From Paramecium sonneborni (taxonomy: Eukaryota > Ciliophora > Oligohymenophorea > Peniculida > Parameciidae): a stretch of 64,000 nt of DNA. Below the pieces are notes generated by a model. That model did not search any database and had not been told where the DNA came from. It saw nothing but the letters and a program-made list of their open reading frames with translations. This document shows positions 24,550 through 37,475 of this stretch, in pieces. Numbering within the stretch: position 1 is the first letter of the stretch; each line of letters starts with the position of its first letter. Position numbers and translations under genes: made by a program. The DNA lies in assembly GCA_905182985.1 (NCBI GenBank), contig CAJJDN010000009.1:255894-319893 (forward strand), given 5' to 3'.

Positions 24550-25810
24550 TCAAATTTAATCAGATTTTTGAAAAGGGTTTTTTAATTAAGGAAATTGCAT
24601 ATTTTATAGTCTATTATAGAAATAAATTTACTAATTAGTAATTGAAGGACTGGATTTATAAAAATATTAATGTTTTAAACAAGAATAAGCTAGAGGTCTT
24701 TTGGATTATTAAGAAAGCATAGATTAAAGTAAATCTAATATTATAGGACATGTGATTGATTTATTTAGTATATATGCGTTCTGTGAATTTAAATATTTTA
24801 TTTATTATTATTCTTAAAATTATGGATACAATCTTGTTCCAGTTAATAAAATATGAAAAATGCATCCAACGCTATAAATATCACTTGAGTAGTCATAATA
24901 TTAACCATTCAAAATTTCAGGTGCAATATATCCCAAAGTCCCACATTTAATTGACTTCAATTTTTAATCATTAATAAATGTAGCACATCCAAAATCAATT
25001 ATTTTTAAAGATTTAATATTATTTAATTCTGTAAACATTATATTGTCTAATTTAATGTCTCGATGAATTATTTCCATTTTTGAAAGATGTATTAAGCCCT
25101 TTAAAATTTATTTCATAATAATTTTAATTTCCCAATCTGCTAATTAAAATTATTTTTTAACTAAAAATTCATAGAGTGTTCCACCTGCTTGGATTTCAAA
25201 AACAAGAGCAACAAAATTATGCTCAATGAATAAGCCAATTAAGTTTATGATGTTTCTATGTGGAAAATTAGATAATTTAATATTTGTCTGTATTTCTGGA
25301 ACAATATCTTCCTATTTAATCAACATGATATATACAAATTTATACATGGTTCCTTCAAAAATTTTGGCAACTTTTCTGTAATTAGTATTACTTTCTCTAC
25401 AAATTACAATCTTGAAATCTATATTTTAATTACTTTGCATTATTTATTCTCTTTTAATACTCTTTCGATCACATATTTCTAGTAGAAATGCTACTCTTGA
25501 TTTGTAGTGAATAATTTAGTTGAAAATAACGATTTAGTATTGAAGGTTTTAACTTCTGAAGAGTTATAGTTTTTTTAATTAGAAGAATTTGAATAGCTAA
25601 TTGATCTAGAAACATTTTTTATAATCAGGTACCTATTCTCTGTTTATTATGTTACTCGCTTGCTTTAATGGTACTTAAATATTGATCCAATTTCTTCCTG
25701 AAATAAATTATATAATAAAATACTGAAGACATTTGAGTTTTCTTTTAAGGCATCTTTTTAGCTTCATTAGATTAAAACCGAGGTTGAAGATTGAGATTTT
25801 AGTTATCCAT
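24550..25810 (-). CDS. Protein kinase with atypical N-lobe, probable frameshift
   Basis: From the ATG at 25810 a basic, Ser/Asn-rich leader (26-nt intron at 25698-25723) leads into a kinase-like start 'YVIERVLKENKQCKV'. Near 25440 the frame must change to one that opens at ATG 25440 and runs 296 residues to 24550. That frame has a clear C-lobe: 'IIHRDIKLDNIMF', 'IDFGCATF', 'GYIAPEIL' and 'YSSDIYSVGCIFHILLTG'. The position of the usual VAIK lysine appears as 'VYIML', without a Lys, and the glycine loop is poor. Either a one-base assembly error or a real shift separates the two parts. The active-site loop is intact, but ATP binding may be altered. Resembles ciliate ULK/CAMK-type kinases. Confidence 0.65.
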
Positions 25811-26336
25811 AGTTTTAATTTAAAATTCGATAAAATTTAATATAAAATACATAAATAAAGTAGATTTGATAAGAAAAACCACTCAATCAAACCCAATTTA
25901 ATGTATAAATTATAATTAAATAAATTTAAATCATATTTACAAGTATATTATAGGAAACTGAGAATAATCGATGGAATATTATATAAAAACTTAATTAAAT
26001 CAATATTTACTTTTTAATTAATAAGTAAGGTTCAAACTGATTTTCTTATCTCCAATATTAAATGATTTTTAGAGAATTTACATACAAAAATAAATTCAGC
26101 TAATTATTAATTTTGATTTTTAATAGATTGAAGCTTAAATAGTATTCATGTTATTAAATAAAATTTTATTAAATATTAATCGTATTTCTAATTTTGCTTA
26201 AAAAATAAAAATTCCATTTATAAAAGTAAAATTAAGTAATAAAAATTATACATATTTAAATAGAATGATTTATGTTTCTTATTAAGCTTATAATCCAAAA
26301 AATCTAAATATTTTGAATTAATGAATATTTAATAAA
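25811..26336. other. AT-rich intergenic region, no gene seen
   Basis: 526 bp between the divergent-ended kinase gene and the 3' end of the glutathione peroxidase gene. No frame with coding character was found on either strand. Confidence 0.5.
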
Positions 26337-26936
26337 TCATTAACTTAACAATTTTTCTATTTATGCAGTCATTTCATTAGGTTTTTGAGTTGGTTGAAAA
26401 AAAGCAACTACATTACCTTGTCCATCAAGCAAAAACTTTCCAAAGTTCCAAGGAACCTAACGAGCTTATGATTCACTAACTCTTAAGTTATTTGAATTTA
26501 ATCTCAAATATTAATATAATTCATGAGTATTTGGTCCATTTACTTCTATTTTTCTAAATATATTTAAATATTTTACTAAAATAATGGAAATGACACTCCA
26601 TATTTTTAGATAACATATTATTTAATTTCAGGTTCTGGTTTAGATTCTTAATTCATAAATTAATTACAAGGAAAACCTAAGATTTCTAATCCTTAAGAGC
26701 TTTTTATTATAATGAAGATATTACCTATATTTATTATATAATTAAACTAATTCACTGTAATTACTAGATGTTAAACCACATGAGCATGCAACATTAACAC
26801 AAATAATAGCTTTTTTTCCTTTGAAATTTGATAAAGGTGTGTCTACTCCCTCAATGTCCTTCATTTGAAATTCAAAAAATTATTTTTTTGGTGGTTGTAA
26901 GTTGTCTACGGCACTCTTAAAAAATAAGCAGCCCAT
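26337..26936 (-). CDS. Glutathione peroxidase family protein (Cys type)
   Basis: 183 residues; introns at 26700-26724 (25 nt) and 26554-26576 (23). The catalytic tetrad region is visible: 'NVACSCGLTSSNY' with Cys at the peroxidatic site (about residue 50), the Gln in 'ILGFPCNQF', and the Trp/Asn in 'VPWNFGKFLLDGQG'. 'KIEVNGPNTHELYQYLR' is also family-typical. It reduces peroxides using thioredoxin or glutathione; short Cys-type forms usually use thioredoxin. The start gives an N-terminal 'MGCLFFK', which has a Gly at position 2 followed by Cys and might be acylated (inference). No signal peptide. Confidence 0.9.
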
Positions 26937-27093
26937 AAAAAATATTAATAAATACTTTTATAATTAAGACAATAAGAATATTCTTCATTTGATCAAATAA
27001 ATAAAAAACAATGACTTTATTATTAATCAAATGCAATTCCTTTTCACTAATATCTTAAAAAGAAATAATATATAAAATAATATTTCAATAATT

Positions 27094-28159
27094 ATGTACC
27101 CTATTTATAATTATTGCTAAAAAAATTAGAACAATAATTATAACAAATTTACTTGTTCTAGATACATAACTTCACTTATTGGATCTATTTTAATCATTCT
27201 AATATCGACATATTATTGCTTTAAAACATATAGAAATGCAAATAAGTGTGTTTATGAATTAATACCAATGATGCTTTGTATTTTTTAAGGATTGATTCAT
27301 GTAATTTAGTTTTCAATACTAAATGAAAATCATTTAACTTTATTGGGAAACTTAACATAAATAATAACTTTTTCATTAGTTGGGTTCACATTTTCTTTAG
27401 TTTTTAAGAAATTATCTACAGATGATAGTATTATATAAAATTAATTTAATAGTTAAATTTACTATTTTTAAAAGGAGAAAGATCTAGATTAAAGAAATAT
27501 TATACTTAATTATCTTTGTATTATAACTAATTTGTATTTGCCTAACAAAAACCAATGTTTGCAATATGTATAAGTTGGATTCTAAATAGTTATTTTTATA
27601 TAATGATAATTCTAACCATAATTGATGTATTGATAACTATGTTTATAATAATCTATTATGGTAGAAAATTAAAGAGAGTTTTGGATTATGTAAAATAAAG
27701 ATTCTCTTTAAATAAAAATGAAAACAACCAGCAAGGTATCCAAAGTCCTTTTTTTGAAGCAGATCTACCTAATGAAAAGATTCATTAGATATAGATGGTA
27801 GTGTATTCAATAACATTTAATACAATATTGTACATAATAATAATTTTAATACTTTTTTTGAGTGATAAAAATTTATTATGTAATTTTGAATAAGATGACA
27901 AGTTGGATGTAAAAAATAATATTCTGATTTTTATATTTACAGCAACATAATTATTTCCATGTTTTATGGTTCCATATGCATTCAACTATAGATTAAAAGA
28001 TAATGCAAATAAGTAATCTAATATTGATATATTATAAGTGATGATGGATTAGAATTTACAAGAGATCGAAGTTCATCATCTAAATTTCAAATAGATGAAA
28101 GTAACGATTATTTTGTATAAAGATTGACTAAAGGGAGAGTTAAATAAGATGCTGATTGA
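27094..28159 (+). CDS. Seven-TM receptor-like protein
   Basis: 338 residues; introns at 27452-27474 (23 nt, starting GTT, ending AAG) and 28013-28038 (26, ending AAG). Six to seven hydrophobic helices can be drawn: about 22-44, 58-78, 88-108, 150-170, 175-197, 245-265 and 285-305. They are followed by a hydrophilic Ser-rich tail ('FTRDRSSSSKFQIDE'). The topology is that of ciliate GPCR-like proteins of the cAMP-receptor/secretin-like group, but no diagnostic motif is seen, so ligand and family are unknown. The N-terminus before TM1 is Asn-rich and could be extracellular. The next gene starts 160 bp downstream. Confidence 0.6.
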
Positions 28160-28320
28160 ATTGAAATTATAAAATAATATCATAATTTAATTATTATATG
28201 GGATAAACATAGACAAGTGTAGTTATTAAATAAAATGCTCTCTATTTAACTTAAAAAAATACAAACAGGAGATTAATCAATAAAGCTACGGAAATTAATA
28301 AATGTTTAAGTTTAACATTA

Positions 28321-30123
28321 ATGCTTGATTAATTATCATTTGAGTCTAGTACTTTGAGTAATAAAGTATCAACTATTACAATAAATCCATTATCTTATGA
28401 ACCTTTTGTATTAGAATTACTTAAAAAAGAAAATATATTCCTTGCATAATCCTAGATTATTTATTAATATGAAGTTATTAGAAATGAACATCATTAAAAT
28501 TTATTATTTAACATTTCTCCTGAAGTTAAAATCAAGAGAAAAGATAATTTAAATTAACAGGCTTATAATGAATAAACATTAACAATTGATGATTATGATA
28601 TTGCCAATAAATTAGAATCAAATTAAATAAAAAAAATAAAACCACTTCAATTAGATATTTTCAATATAAACCTAGATTAATAAAAAGAGGTTTCCTTTTA
28701 ATCCTAAAGGTAACTTTAAAATTAATTTGAAATATAAAATGCATATGTATAATAAAAACAAAAAACTGAAAATTTTTCTGATGATGAAATTCAAGAAAAT
28801 AATTCACTATCTATTAGTTAAAATTTTGCAGAATTTTAAAAAAACCAAGGTTATATTGATGAAAAATCATATTTGTAAAATAACAAATTTTGGTCCTCTG
28901 ATCATTCTTCAACATTTATTGATTTTCAAATAATTAATCAAAACATAAGCTCTTAATATAATAATCAATATTAATAATAAATAGATACTCCAGAATCTGA
29001 TTAAAAGTTATAATAAGTAAAATAAATATAATAATAAAATCCAAATTAACGAATAACAAATTAATAATCTTTTGGAACTATTAAGACATTAAATTATAAC
29101 TAATAGCCTTAGATATCTCACTTAACTACATCTCCTTCAGTTTTTTCATAAAATAAATTATTAAAACAACAATAAATTTAAAATAACCAATTCCTTTAAC
29201 AATTTCCTCTTGAATAAAATTAAAATTTAGGATATACTCAATTATATTCAAATAAAAAATTGAATTCTGCAAATCAATAAATTAATACAATGACTCCAAT
29301 TCATTAATCATAAAATAATAATATTGTCTAATCTAATTAATTTCCTGTATCTTAATAGATTAAATAATAATAATAGATCAAATAATCTAATTTTAATCAT
29401 TCAGCTTCACCATAAGCTTAAATGTAATTATAATAAGGATAACAAAAAGAATCAATGAGATAATAATTTGATAGATTATTAAGAGAGAACAAAGAATAAA
29501 AATTATAATAAAAATCTCTCAAAAACGATAATTTATAAAATGTAAAATCTTCAAGAAAACCAGAAAATAATAAAAATTAAAACTAAAATGTTAAAAAATA
29601 AATTATACATAGTCCTACAAATGATAAAATTCCAAAAAAATAAAAGATGATCAACAGTTAATCCCCATTACAAAATAAACTTTATTAATAATAAGCTTTC
29701 ATTAATAATGGAATTGGCTATGTAGAAATGAATAATATAAAAAAGAAATATCATAGATCTCCTGAGTAACCCTTTTAAAATTTAAAGGATTAGAAATAAA
29801 TTTAACATAAAATTTAAGAGAAATAAAAGAATAATTTAAATTAATTAAACTTGAAAATTTAAAACTTACCTATTTTTAATTAATGTCTCGAAGAAAAAAG
29901 TGAAAGATTAAAAGGTTAAAAAAAATAAGATGTTTCTAATTTATAAACAGCTATGACTTAAAATATTTCTCCCTCTGAGAGAGAAGTAAAAAATAGACCA
30001 ATAATTAAAGATGGAATCAATTTAAATGATCATTCTGAAGATGAATAAAGCTCTATCAATTTGGAAGAACTAGCAAGCTATCGTGAGAGTTAAAAATTAA
30101 ATTTAAGGAAACTTTCTGATTGA
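28321..30123 (+). CDS. Q/N-rich low-complexity protein
   Basis: 600 residues, one continuous frame in which most glutamines are TAA codons, ending at TGA. The N-terminal 120 residues are mixed, the middle is very rich in Gln, Asn and Ser, and the last 100 are charged ('HSEDEQSSINLEELASYRES'). No domain recognised. It could be the separated tail of a larger gene, as the preceding 7TM gene ends 160 bp upstream on the same strand with coding-looking sequence between, but no splice was found that joins them. Function unknown. Confidence 0.6.
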
Positions 30124-30512
30124 TCAAAATTTTTTGATCATATTTTTATAATTTTTTTATATACTTTCAATTTATTTCTTATTTAAACCAAAATAATTAC
30201 TATAATTAGATAAATATTATGTTTAAAAAGTTTTAACTCTAAAAATATTATGAAGTACTAACAATCTATTTAGAAATCAAATAAATAATTAATTTTGAGA
30301 ATAAATAATGATCTGTGTAAAATTTATGAATTATATATATATCTATTGAAATTCTTAATTTCTAAAAATAATATTTTTTATTTAGAAAATCAAATTGCTT
30401 GATAAATATAATAAATAAGAAATTTAGATTATAAAAAATGATTAATTGAAATAAAATATAATGTTCATGTTTGGTTTTGAAATTATTTTTTATTTTTATA
30501 CATATTTAATAT
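30124..30512. other. AT-rich intergenic region, no gene seen
   Basis: 389 bp between two convergent genes, with a long run of A/T and no coding frame. Confidence 0.5.
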
Positions 30513-31274
30513 TCAAAAAAACTCAGGATACTATTTTTAGAAATATTTATCAATGTCAATTATTTTCCAAGAAGGATTGTTCCCTATAAACATTTTTTTT
30601 TCATCGAATTACATAGCTAATTTCAAATTCTAAAAAAATCCTTATGGTTCAGTTTCACTTTTAAGTACCATGAATCTTACATGATGATAATTATCAGGTT
30701 CATACTTATCAATTTTTCAATATAAATACTTATTAGCCTGATATTATTAAGCTTACTTTAGATTTTATTAATGCTCCTATTGACATGCTAACAATTGTTT
30801 CACCTTCGTTTTAATATAATGCAGTCACTTTAGGAAAATTTTTGGATTTATTTATTAAAATTTCCTAGACTTTTCAAGTATTTTTACATGTTCATATAAA
30901 GAAATATTTCGATTTAGATTTACAAAAATATTCATATCTGTAAAGCAAATTTTTTCCTCTGTTTCATCATCAACGACTTTTTCTAATTTTAAGTCGTCAT
31001 TTTAAATTCTTTAAAGTCCTTCAATAAAAGAATTTGCTAATTATATATCACAAACTTCTTTAGCAAAATAATTAAAATCATCATCTTAAATAGAGTCAAT
31101 AAAACTATTAAATGCAAAAATAAATTAATCTTCTTAGATCTCCATATTTTTTAATTTTTCTTATATTATTTCATGATGTTGAAGATACTTTTATATATTT
31201 TTATATCCTTTAGGATTATATGGCAGAATAGAGCTTGAAAAATAATTTTTCAAGTTAAAACAAAATTTGATCAT
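30513..31274 (-). CDS. Uncharacterised protein, possible Tim44/MRPL45-like domain
   Basis: 237 residues; introns at 30865-30887 (23 nt) and 30705-30729 (25, ending AAG). The N-terminus is moderately basic ('MIKFCFNLKNYF') and could be a mitochondrial presequence. The C-terminal half ('YHHVRFMVLKSETEPQ...NNPSWKIIDID') has the strand pattern and the 'NP-x-W-x-I' ending of Tim44-like domains, which include mitoribosomal protein L45. This is weak similarity by eye and could be wrong. The gene is convergent with the Q/N-rich gene. Confidence 0.45.
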
Positions 31275-31368
31275 TTAGGTTTATTGTTTTTTTAATAAAA
31301 AATTATCTATATATATATATTATTATCAAAATAAAATTTGAAAATAAGATGATGGTAAAAAATTGATT

Positions 31369-32941
31369 TCATTCATCAATTTCATTTATTGTTGGATTCC
31401 AATTTATGTCAGTTTTATTTTTAGTTTTATTAATAAATTCTGGATCATATTAATTTAAAGGATATTGCACAACATTTTTTTTTACAATTGATTTTTTTGA
31501 ATTTATTTTATTTTTAATAGATTCAACTAAATTTTTAAATACTTTTATTAAATCTGCAATTTGATTTGATGCTTCAATATGTTTAATTTCATTTAAAATT
31601 TCATTAGAAATATTTTTTTTAGTAAGATTATTGGACATATATCTAGAAATATTAACTAATTTGTTTAAAGGTCTGCTTATTCTAACAGAAATTAAATATG
31701 TGAAGATGAAAACTAATGATATTGTTAAAATTGTTGAAGATATATTTATAAACATTATGACTGTGTCTTCTCTTTACATAATATCATTTATTAAAGTAAA
31801 AGTTGTGAGTAATTGTTCATTGAAAATATACAAATAAACATAAAAATCTATATTTTAATTTGTATTATTAATAAAAGAACTTAATTAATATGAGTTATAC
31901 TTTCCTGAGAAAGGTAACTAAATTAAACTGTAAGTTTGATTTTATAAATCTATGAGGTTAATTTATTTTATAGGTATTCTAGTAATATTAAAGCCAGATA
32001 TATTAGAATAATCATATATTTTTTGGATTGATGTTTAATAACTTACATTCCAATCAATTGGACAATAAATTAAACTACCACTCTAATCAGCTATTGCCAA
32101 TATAGTAGATTAATAATAATTAATATCAAAAAATAAAGATTCTATTGATTATAATGAAAACTCAATTGTAAAAACTTAAATGATATTATCAAATTATTAC
32201 ATATTGAAAAATCTTAAAATGTAATTTATTACTATAAACTCATCAGAATTTATTATTCATTAGTTGGATTAATATAAGGCCCTTATAATTAAATTTATTT
32301 ATGTTTTTTCTTATTCATAAAATATTTTTTAATTTAATTAGCTGGATAAATCATATAGATTTCAACTTATTCAACAGGGTTGTATATCAAAATAGAAAAT
32401 CTCTAGTTTTAATTAACTTTATTACTTGAATTTTCTGTCTGACAGATTCTACAAAAATAAATGGAAGGAAATTTTTGTAATTTGTTAAATATCCTATTAT
32501 TTTTTAAGTTTATTGATTTAAATTATAAAGCTATTTTGTATTTTATTGAGCATAAAAGCATACTTCTAAATAATTTTATTATGTTAAAATCTCACATGTT
32601 TAATAAGAATTAAAAGATTCAAATTGCATTAATGGATTGAACAATTATGAAAAAAATTAAACAGTAGTTTACAATTATTATGACAAATAGTATAAATGAG
32701 ATTAAAAAACAATTCCTACTTAATTTGCTACTTAATAAAATTAATTATTTGAATGAGTTTCAACATTACTAAAAATTTATGAATTTGTTTAGTTAATCAT
32801 AAATCCAATATTTCCAAAAATTACACTTATCAATATAAATTGAATTAATATTGTAGTGCATAAAAAAGAAAACATTAATTATCTTCTTATTGGCCATTCA
32901 CGATAATTGCATCTTTTATTTATTTTTATTTTATTTTTCAT
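31369..32941 (-). CDS. Two-TM sensor-like membrane protein (Cache/HAMP-like)
   Basis: 507 residues; introns at 32403-32425 (23 nt) and 32175-32200 (26, ending AAG). TM1 spans about residues 18-43, a lumenal or extracellular domain of about 320 residues follows, TM2 about 370-392 ('STILTISLVFIFTYLISVRI'), then a HAMP-like stretch with 'RISRPLNKLVNISRYMS' and a short cytosolic tail. This is the layout of bacterial chemoreceptors and sensor kinases, but no kinase, cyclase or methyl-accepting domain follows. Many ciliate paralogues with this form exist as far as I recall; ligand and output are unknown. Confidence 0.65.
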
Positions 32942-33102
32942 TTATATTAAAATTTATTTTTTTGTTTTACTCTCAAAAAAAGGATTTATTTTTTTTGAAT
33001 TGTTATATTATATTTAAGAAAATAAACTTTAAAAAAAGAATAGTAAAAAAAGAAAATAATTAGATAATTATTAGTATTAATAAAAATTAAATATAAACAA
33101 TT

Positions 33103-34620
33103 ATGAATCTAAATTTAGAGGAAACAAATCATTCATCATCAATTTATTTACAATCAGTAAACTCCTTAAAAAATTCATTAAAATATTAAAATTTCATGAG
33201 TAAAACTAAACTAACAGTTAATGAAATAAAAAATATAATCAAATGGTATGATTTGAAACGAAATCAAAGAATAATTAGATAAGCAACATTACCTGATTAG
33301 AATAATGATTTTTAAAAATAAATCATTTAATAAGGAATAATTATTAATTAAATGCAACAACAAATTAATAAACAATTTATTGAAATGGAAAACTTAAAAA
33401 AAACTATTTATTAAAGAGGAAATGATAAATAGAATGGATTTCATTAAAAATCTAAATCTTCTAATGAAGATTTTTTGGATAAATAAATCCATTTCATGAA
33501 TAAACAATAAAACATAAATTTTTAATAGATTGATGAGAATTTAGAAAACTAGATAAAGTCAATAATATCATAAGAATTTGATAAAATCTATAAATTATTA
33601 TCCTAATAACTAAAAAGTGATATAAATGATATTATCTATTAAAACATTTAAGAATAGATTTTTTTAAGCAATAACAACTCTCCGAAACCAGAAACTTTAA
33701 GAAAATATTCATAAACAAAATAATAATCAGATGATTCTTAATAAAATATTAATGTTATTGTTGAATGTCTAAATGAATAAATTGATGAATATGTGAATAA
33801 TAATTATAATTTTGATTAATTGAAAACAAAGCTGAAATGTTTGAAATTGAAATAAATAAATTTACTTTATGAAGATTTAAATTCTTAATGCAATTAAAAT
33901 TAACTTAAAGACTATTTTATAGGTCCTGTATAATAACTAAAAGAATTATCTTATACTTTTAAAGAATCTAAGTTATTAGATTATGTCAATAAAGAACGGA
34001 AAACAAGAGTGGATAGTAATAATTTTTATGCTGTATTTGGATATTAATATTTGGATATTATATTAACACATGCAGATGATTAAAATTTCGAAACATTTAT
34101 GGAAAACATTAAGGGAATTCCTTTTGATTTGTATAATCATTAATAAGAATATACAAAAGAAGAATAATAAGAATTAAAAGAGATATTTTGTTATCGATGT
34201 ATTGAATTGAGATAGATTGAAATTTCATAAAGATCAAATGAACTATGGAATTAAGTTAGTAATATTAATAATTGTTTTTATGGATTAACTATGATATTCA
34301 TTCGAAATTTAATATAATAAATAGTACAATCATCAGAATTAAATTAACATATAAATAAATAAGATTAAGAATAATTCTTTATAAAATTTTTAGAATGGAG
34401 TACTCCTTGTCCTGAAGCTGAATTTATAATGGAAATTTTATCACATGAATTAGAATTGTATTATATTAATTTATAAAATAGATGTATAATATTATTTTAT
34501 TTAAAAGAAGAAAGATAGGAATTTTCACTAAGAATATTTGGAGATGAATAAAATTATTAACTTACTATTTTATAACATAGTAATGATTATTATTCTATTG
34601 GAATAAAAGATTAAAATTGA
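33103..34620 (+). CDS. Otubain-like pseudo-deubiquitinase
   Basis: 505 residues without intron. The first ~280 are Q/N-rich with coiled-coil potential. From about residue 295 the otubain (peptidase C65) fold is recognisable: 'ERKTRVDSNNFYAVFGYQYL' aligns with the family's RKT-R-x-D-G-N-C-F-Y-x-A-F-G, and 'EWSTPCPEAEFIMEILSHEL' with the region before the third catalytic residue. The catalytic Cys is Asn (D-S-N-N-F instead of D-G-N-C-F), and the usual G-H-Y near the C-terminus reads D-Y-Y, so His is lost too. It should be unable to cleave ubiquitin chains but might still bind ubiquitin or an E2 as otubains do. Four further otubain-like genes, mostly with active sites, lie at 57.2-62.3 kb. Confidence 0.82.
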
Positions 34621-34798
34621 GAACCCATAATTTTTATAGAGATTTTGTGACTAATAATAAATTACTAATATTAAAAGTATAATTAATATATATATCAACT
34701 GATGATAAAAAAGTATAAAGTTATTTGAATTTTATATGTAACCAATATACTGCCTTCCTGCTGAATTTTTTTAAATTATATTAATAAAATTTATAAAA

Positions 34799-36218
34799 AT
34801 GGCAACAGAATTAAGTTTCGAATATTTTACAACAGATTTGTATGTTATGGGTGATAATAAAGAATCTTAATGTGGAATAGATAATTAGGATTATGTTTCT
34901 AAATTAACTAAAATAAATTTACCAATGGTAATAAGAGAAATAGCCTGTGGATTAGAACATACTTTAATAGTAACAAGTATTTTAATATCAATCATATTTA
35001 GATGAAGGATTAGTTTATGCTTTTGGTTCAAATTTAAAAGGATAACTAGGAGTTGAAAATATATCTGTTGCATGTTCTCCAATATAAGTTTAGGGAATAA
35101 ACAATTTAAATTGTATTAAAATAGCAGCAGGAGAATATCATTCTTGTTTATTAACTGGTATTAATCATAGATTAATATAGAGATGAAAATTAAGCATATT
35201 AATGGGGTGATAATATTTTGAAACCTTAATTTATAAAGTAAGCATAAAATATTAAATGTGGTTTGAATTTTACAATCTTTTAAGATGACTCACTTTATTT
35301 GTATAAAAATTAAGTCTTATAAGCTTTACAAATTCATTCATAAATATCTGATTTTGCTTGTTCTGCATACAACTTATTCTACTTAGATAATAATAATAAT
35401 TTGTATCTACATCCAGAAACTAAATTAATTGAAAATGTATCAAATATATTTAGTGGATATCATCTATCATTGTTGACTGAAGATAATAAATTATATTATT
35501 ATTAAGATAAACAATTGATTCAAGTCAATATCTCAACAAACAAAATAGATAGTTCATTTAGTAAAGAGTTTGCTATTGTTTTGGATGAAGAAAATAAAGC
35601 TATAATAATCAACTTAAAAACTTAACAATAAAAAGAATAAGAAATTGTATTTCATGCTATAAGTTCTGGTGTAAATCATCTTATATTAATTGGAAATATT
35701 ACTAGAGGATAAAAATAGGATGAAGAACAAGAAGAATAAGAATAAATTTAAGAAGATGAAGATGATTCTATTTTAGAATAAGATGGCATGAGTCCAATTA
35801 TAAATAAAAAAATATAATAAGATGTAAATTATTCAATTATTTTTAGTAATTACAAAATACTTAATAAAATAATACTTTCTCTTTTTCTATTAGAAAAGAG
35901 ATACAATTATTGCATAGCATAAAAACTAATAATAAAGAAACATAAACAGATGATGATATATATTACTAATTAAAATATGAAAATGAAGAATTAAGAAAAA
36001 AAGATTAATAACAAAAAAAGAATTTAGAAATGTAAATTCTATTTTAAAAGACATTATAAGAATAAATTAATAGATTAACTTAAGAAAATATCATTTTAAA
36101 ATAGGGATAAGATAAAAATTAGTTATTAAATTTAATCAAATAAAAACAACAAAATTTAAAAAATTTAATTGATGAATTTTACAAAAAGTAAAGAGACTTC
36201 TTAGAATTAAAAAAATGA
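34799..36218 (+). CDS. RCC1-repeat protein with coiled-coil C-terminus
   Basis: 448 residues; introns at 34977-35001 (25 nt), 35158-35182 (25, ending GAG) and 35824-35846 (23). RCC1 blades are visible in the first ~300 residues ('[29 protein letters not shown]', 'IAAGEYHSCLL', 'QWGDNI', 'IFSGYHLSLL'), about four to five of the seven. The C-terminal ~130 residues are a Gln/Glu/Lys coiled coil. RCC1-like propellers act as guanine exchange factors or adaptors; without full blades I cannot say which. Convergent with the EF-hand gene (35 bp apart). (The blade quotations are broken here by residue limits: first '[12 protein letters not shown]', then '[12 protein letters not shown]'.). Confidence 0.8.
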
Positions 36219-36252
36219 AAAGCTATCTTTATATATATATAAAATATATGAT

Positions 36253-36853
36253 TCATAAGTTCTTTTTAAAAAACTCTTTAAATTCTTATAAAGACATTTA
36301 ATCATGAAGTACTCCACAAAATTTTAAAACATCTATATATTATATTTTATATACTTTAAATTTCTTCTTCACTAGTGTTATCTTTAAATTTTGAGAAGAT
36401 CTTTTTTATTTTTTTCGAATCGATTGTACCACTTTTATCAAAGTCAAAGACAGAGAAGGCACTTTCAAGTAATTCATCATGTTAATCTTTATTTGACATA
36501 CATTCATTATATAACTCTTAAAAATCAGAAAAGTGCATAGTAGTTTTGTTATTTGGGAAATATCTATATATTTAAGTAATAAAATACTTTAATTCTGTAA
36601 CAGAAACATAAGTAGGGGATTTGGGAGAAGAATCCTTTTACATTTCTTCAAAATTATCAGTAGAACTAATTTTTTTAACTAATTTTCTGCCATGTTAATA
36701 TGGGACACTGATTTATTATTAATCTTAATTTATAGTTTCTAATTCTTTAATTAATGAATTTATCTATTAAATATTGATTTCATCAGAATTTTCTTATGAG
36801 AAGAGCTAAAATATTTATTTTAATTCTTATTAATTAGCTGATGATTATTGCAT
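36253..36853 (-). CDS. EF-hand calcium-binding-like protein
   Basis: 192 residues after removal of a 22-nt intron (36333-36354). One canonical-looking loop ('DFDKSGTIDSKK') has Asp, Asp, Ser and Asp at positions 1, 3, 5 and 9 but Lys instead of Glu at position 12, so calcium affinity should be weak. The pattern 'LKFCGVLHDQMSLQEFKEFF' after it is a second, degenerate hand. This pair resembles the C-lobe of centrin/calmodulin-like proteins and of kinase-attached EF modules, but no kinase is present. The unspliced frame stops at 36302; the spliced version is preferred as it completes the EF pair. Confidence 0.75.
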
Positions 36854-36909
36854 GGTGTATTATGAAAATAATTTAATTATTAAAAATATTAATAAATTGT
36901 TTGTTAATA

Positions 36910-37475
<566 letters not shown>

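Noticed and set aside
31450..31755. Stand-alone 101-residue HAMP protein
   Set aside because: It is the C-terminal fragment of the 507-residue sensor gene; upstream TAA/TAG codons are Gln, not stops.
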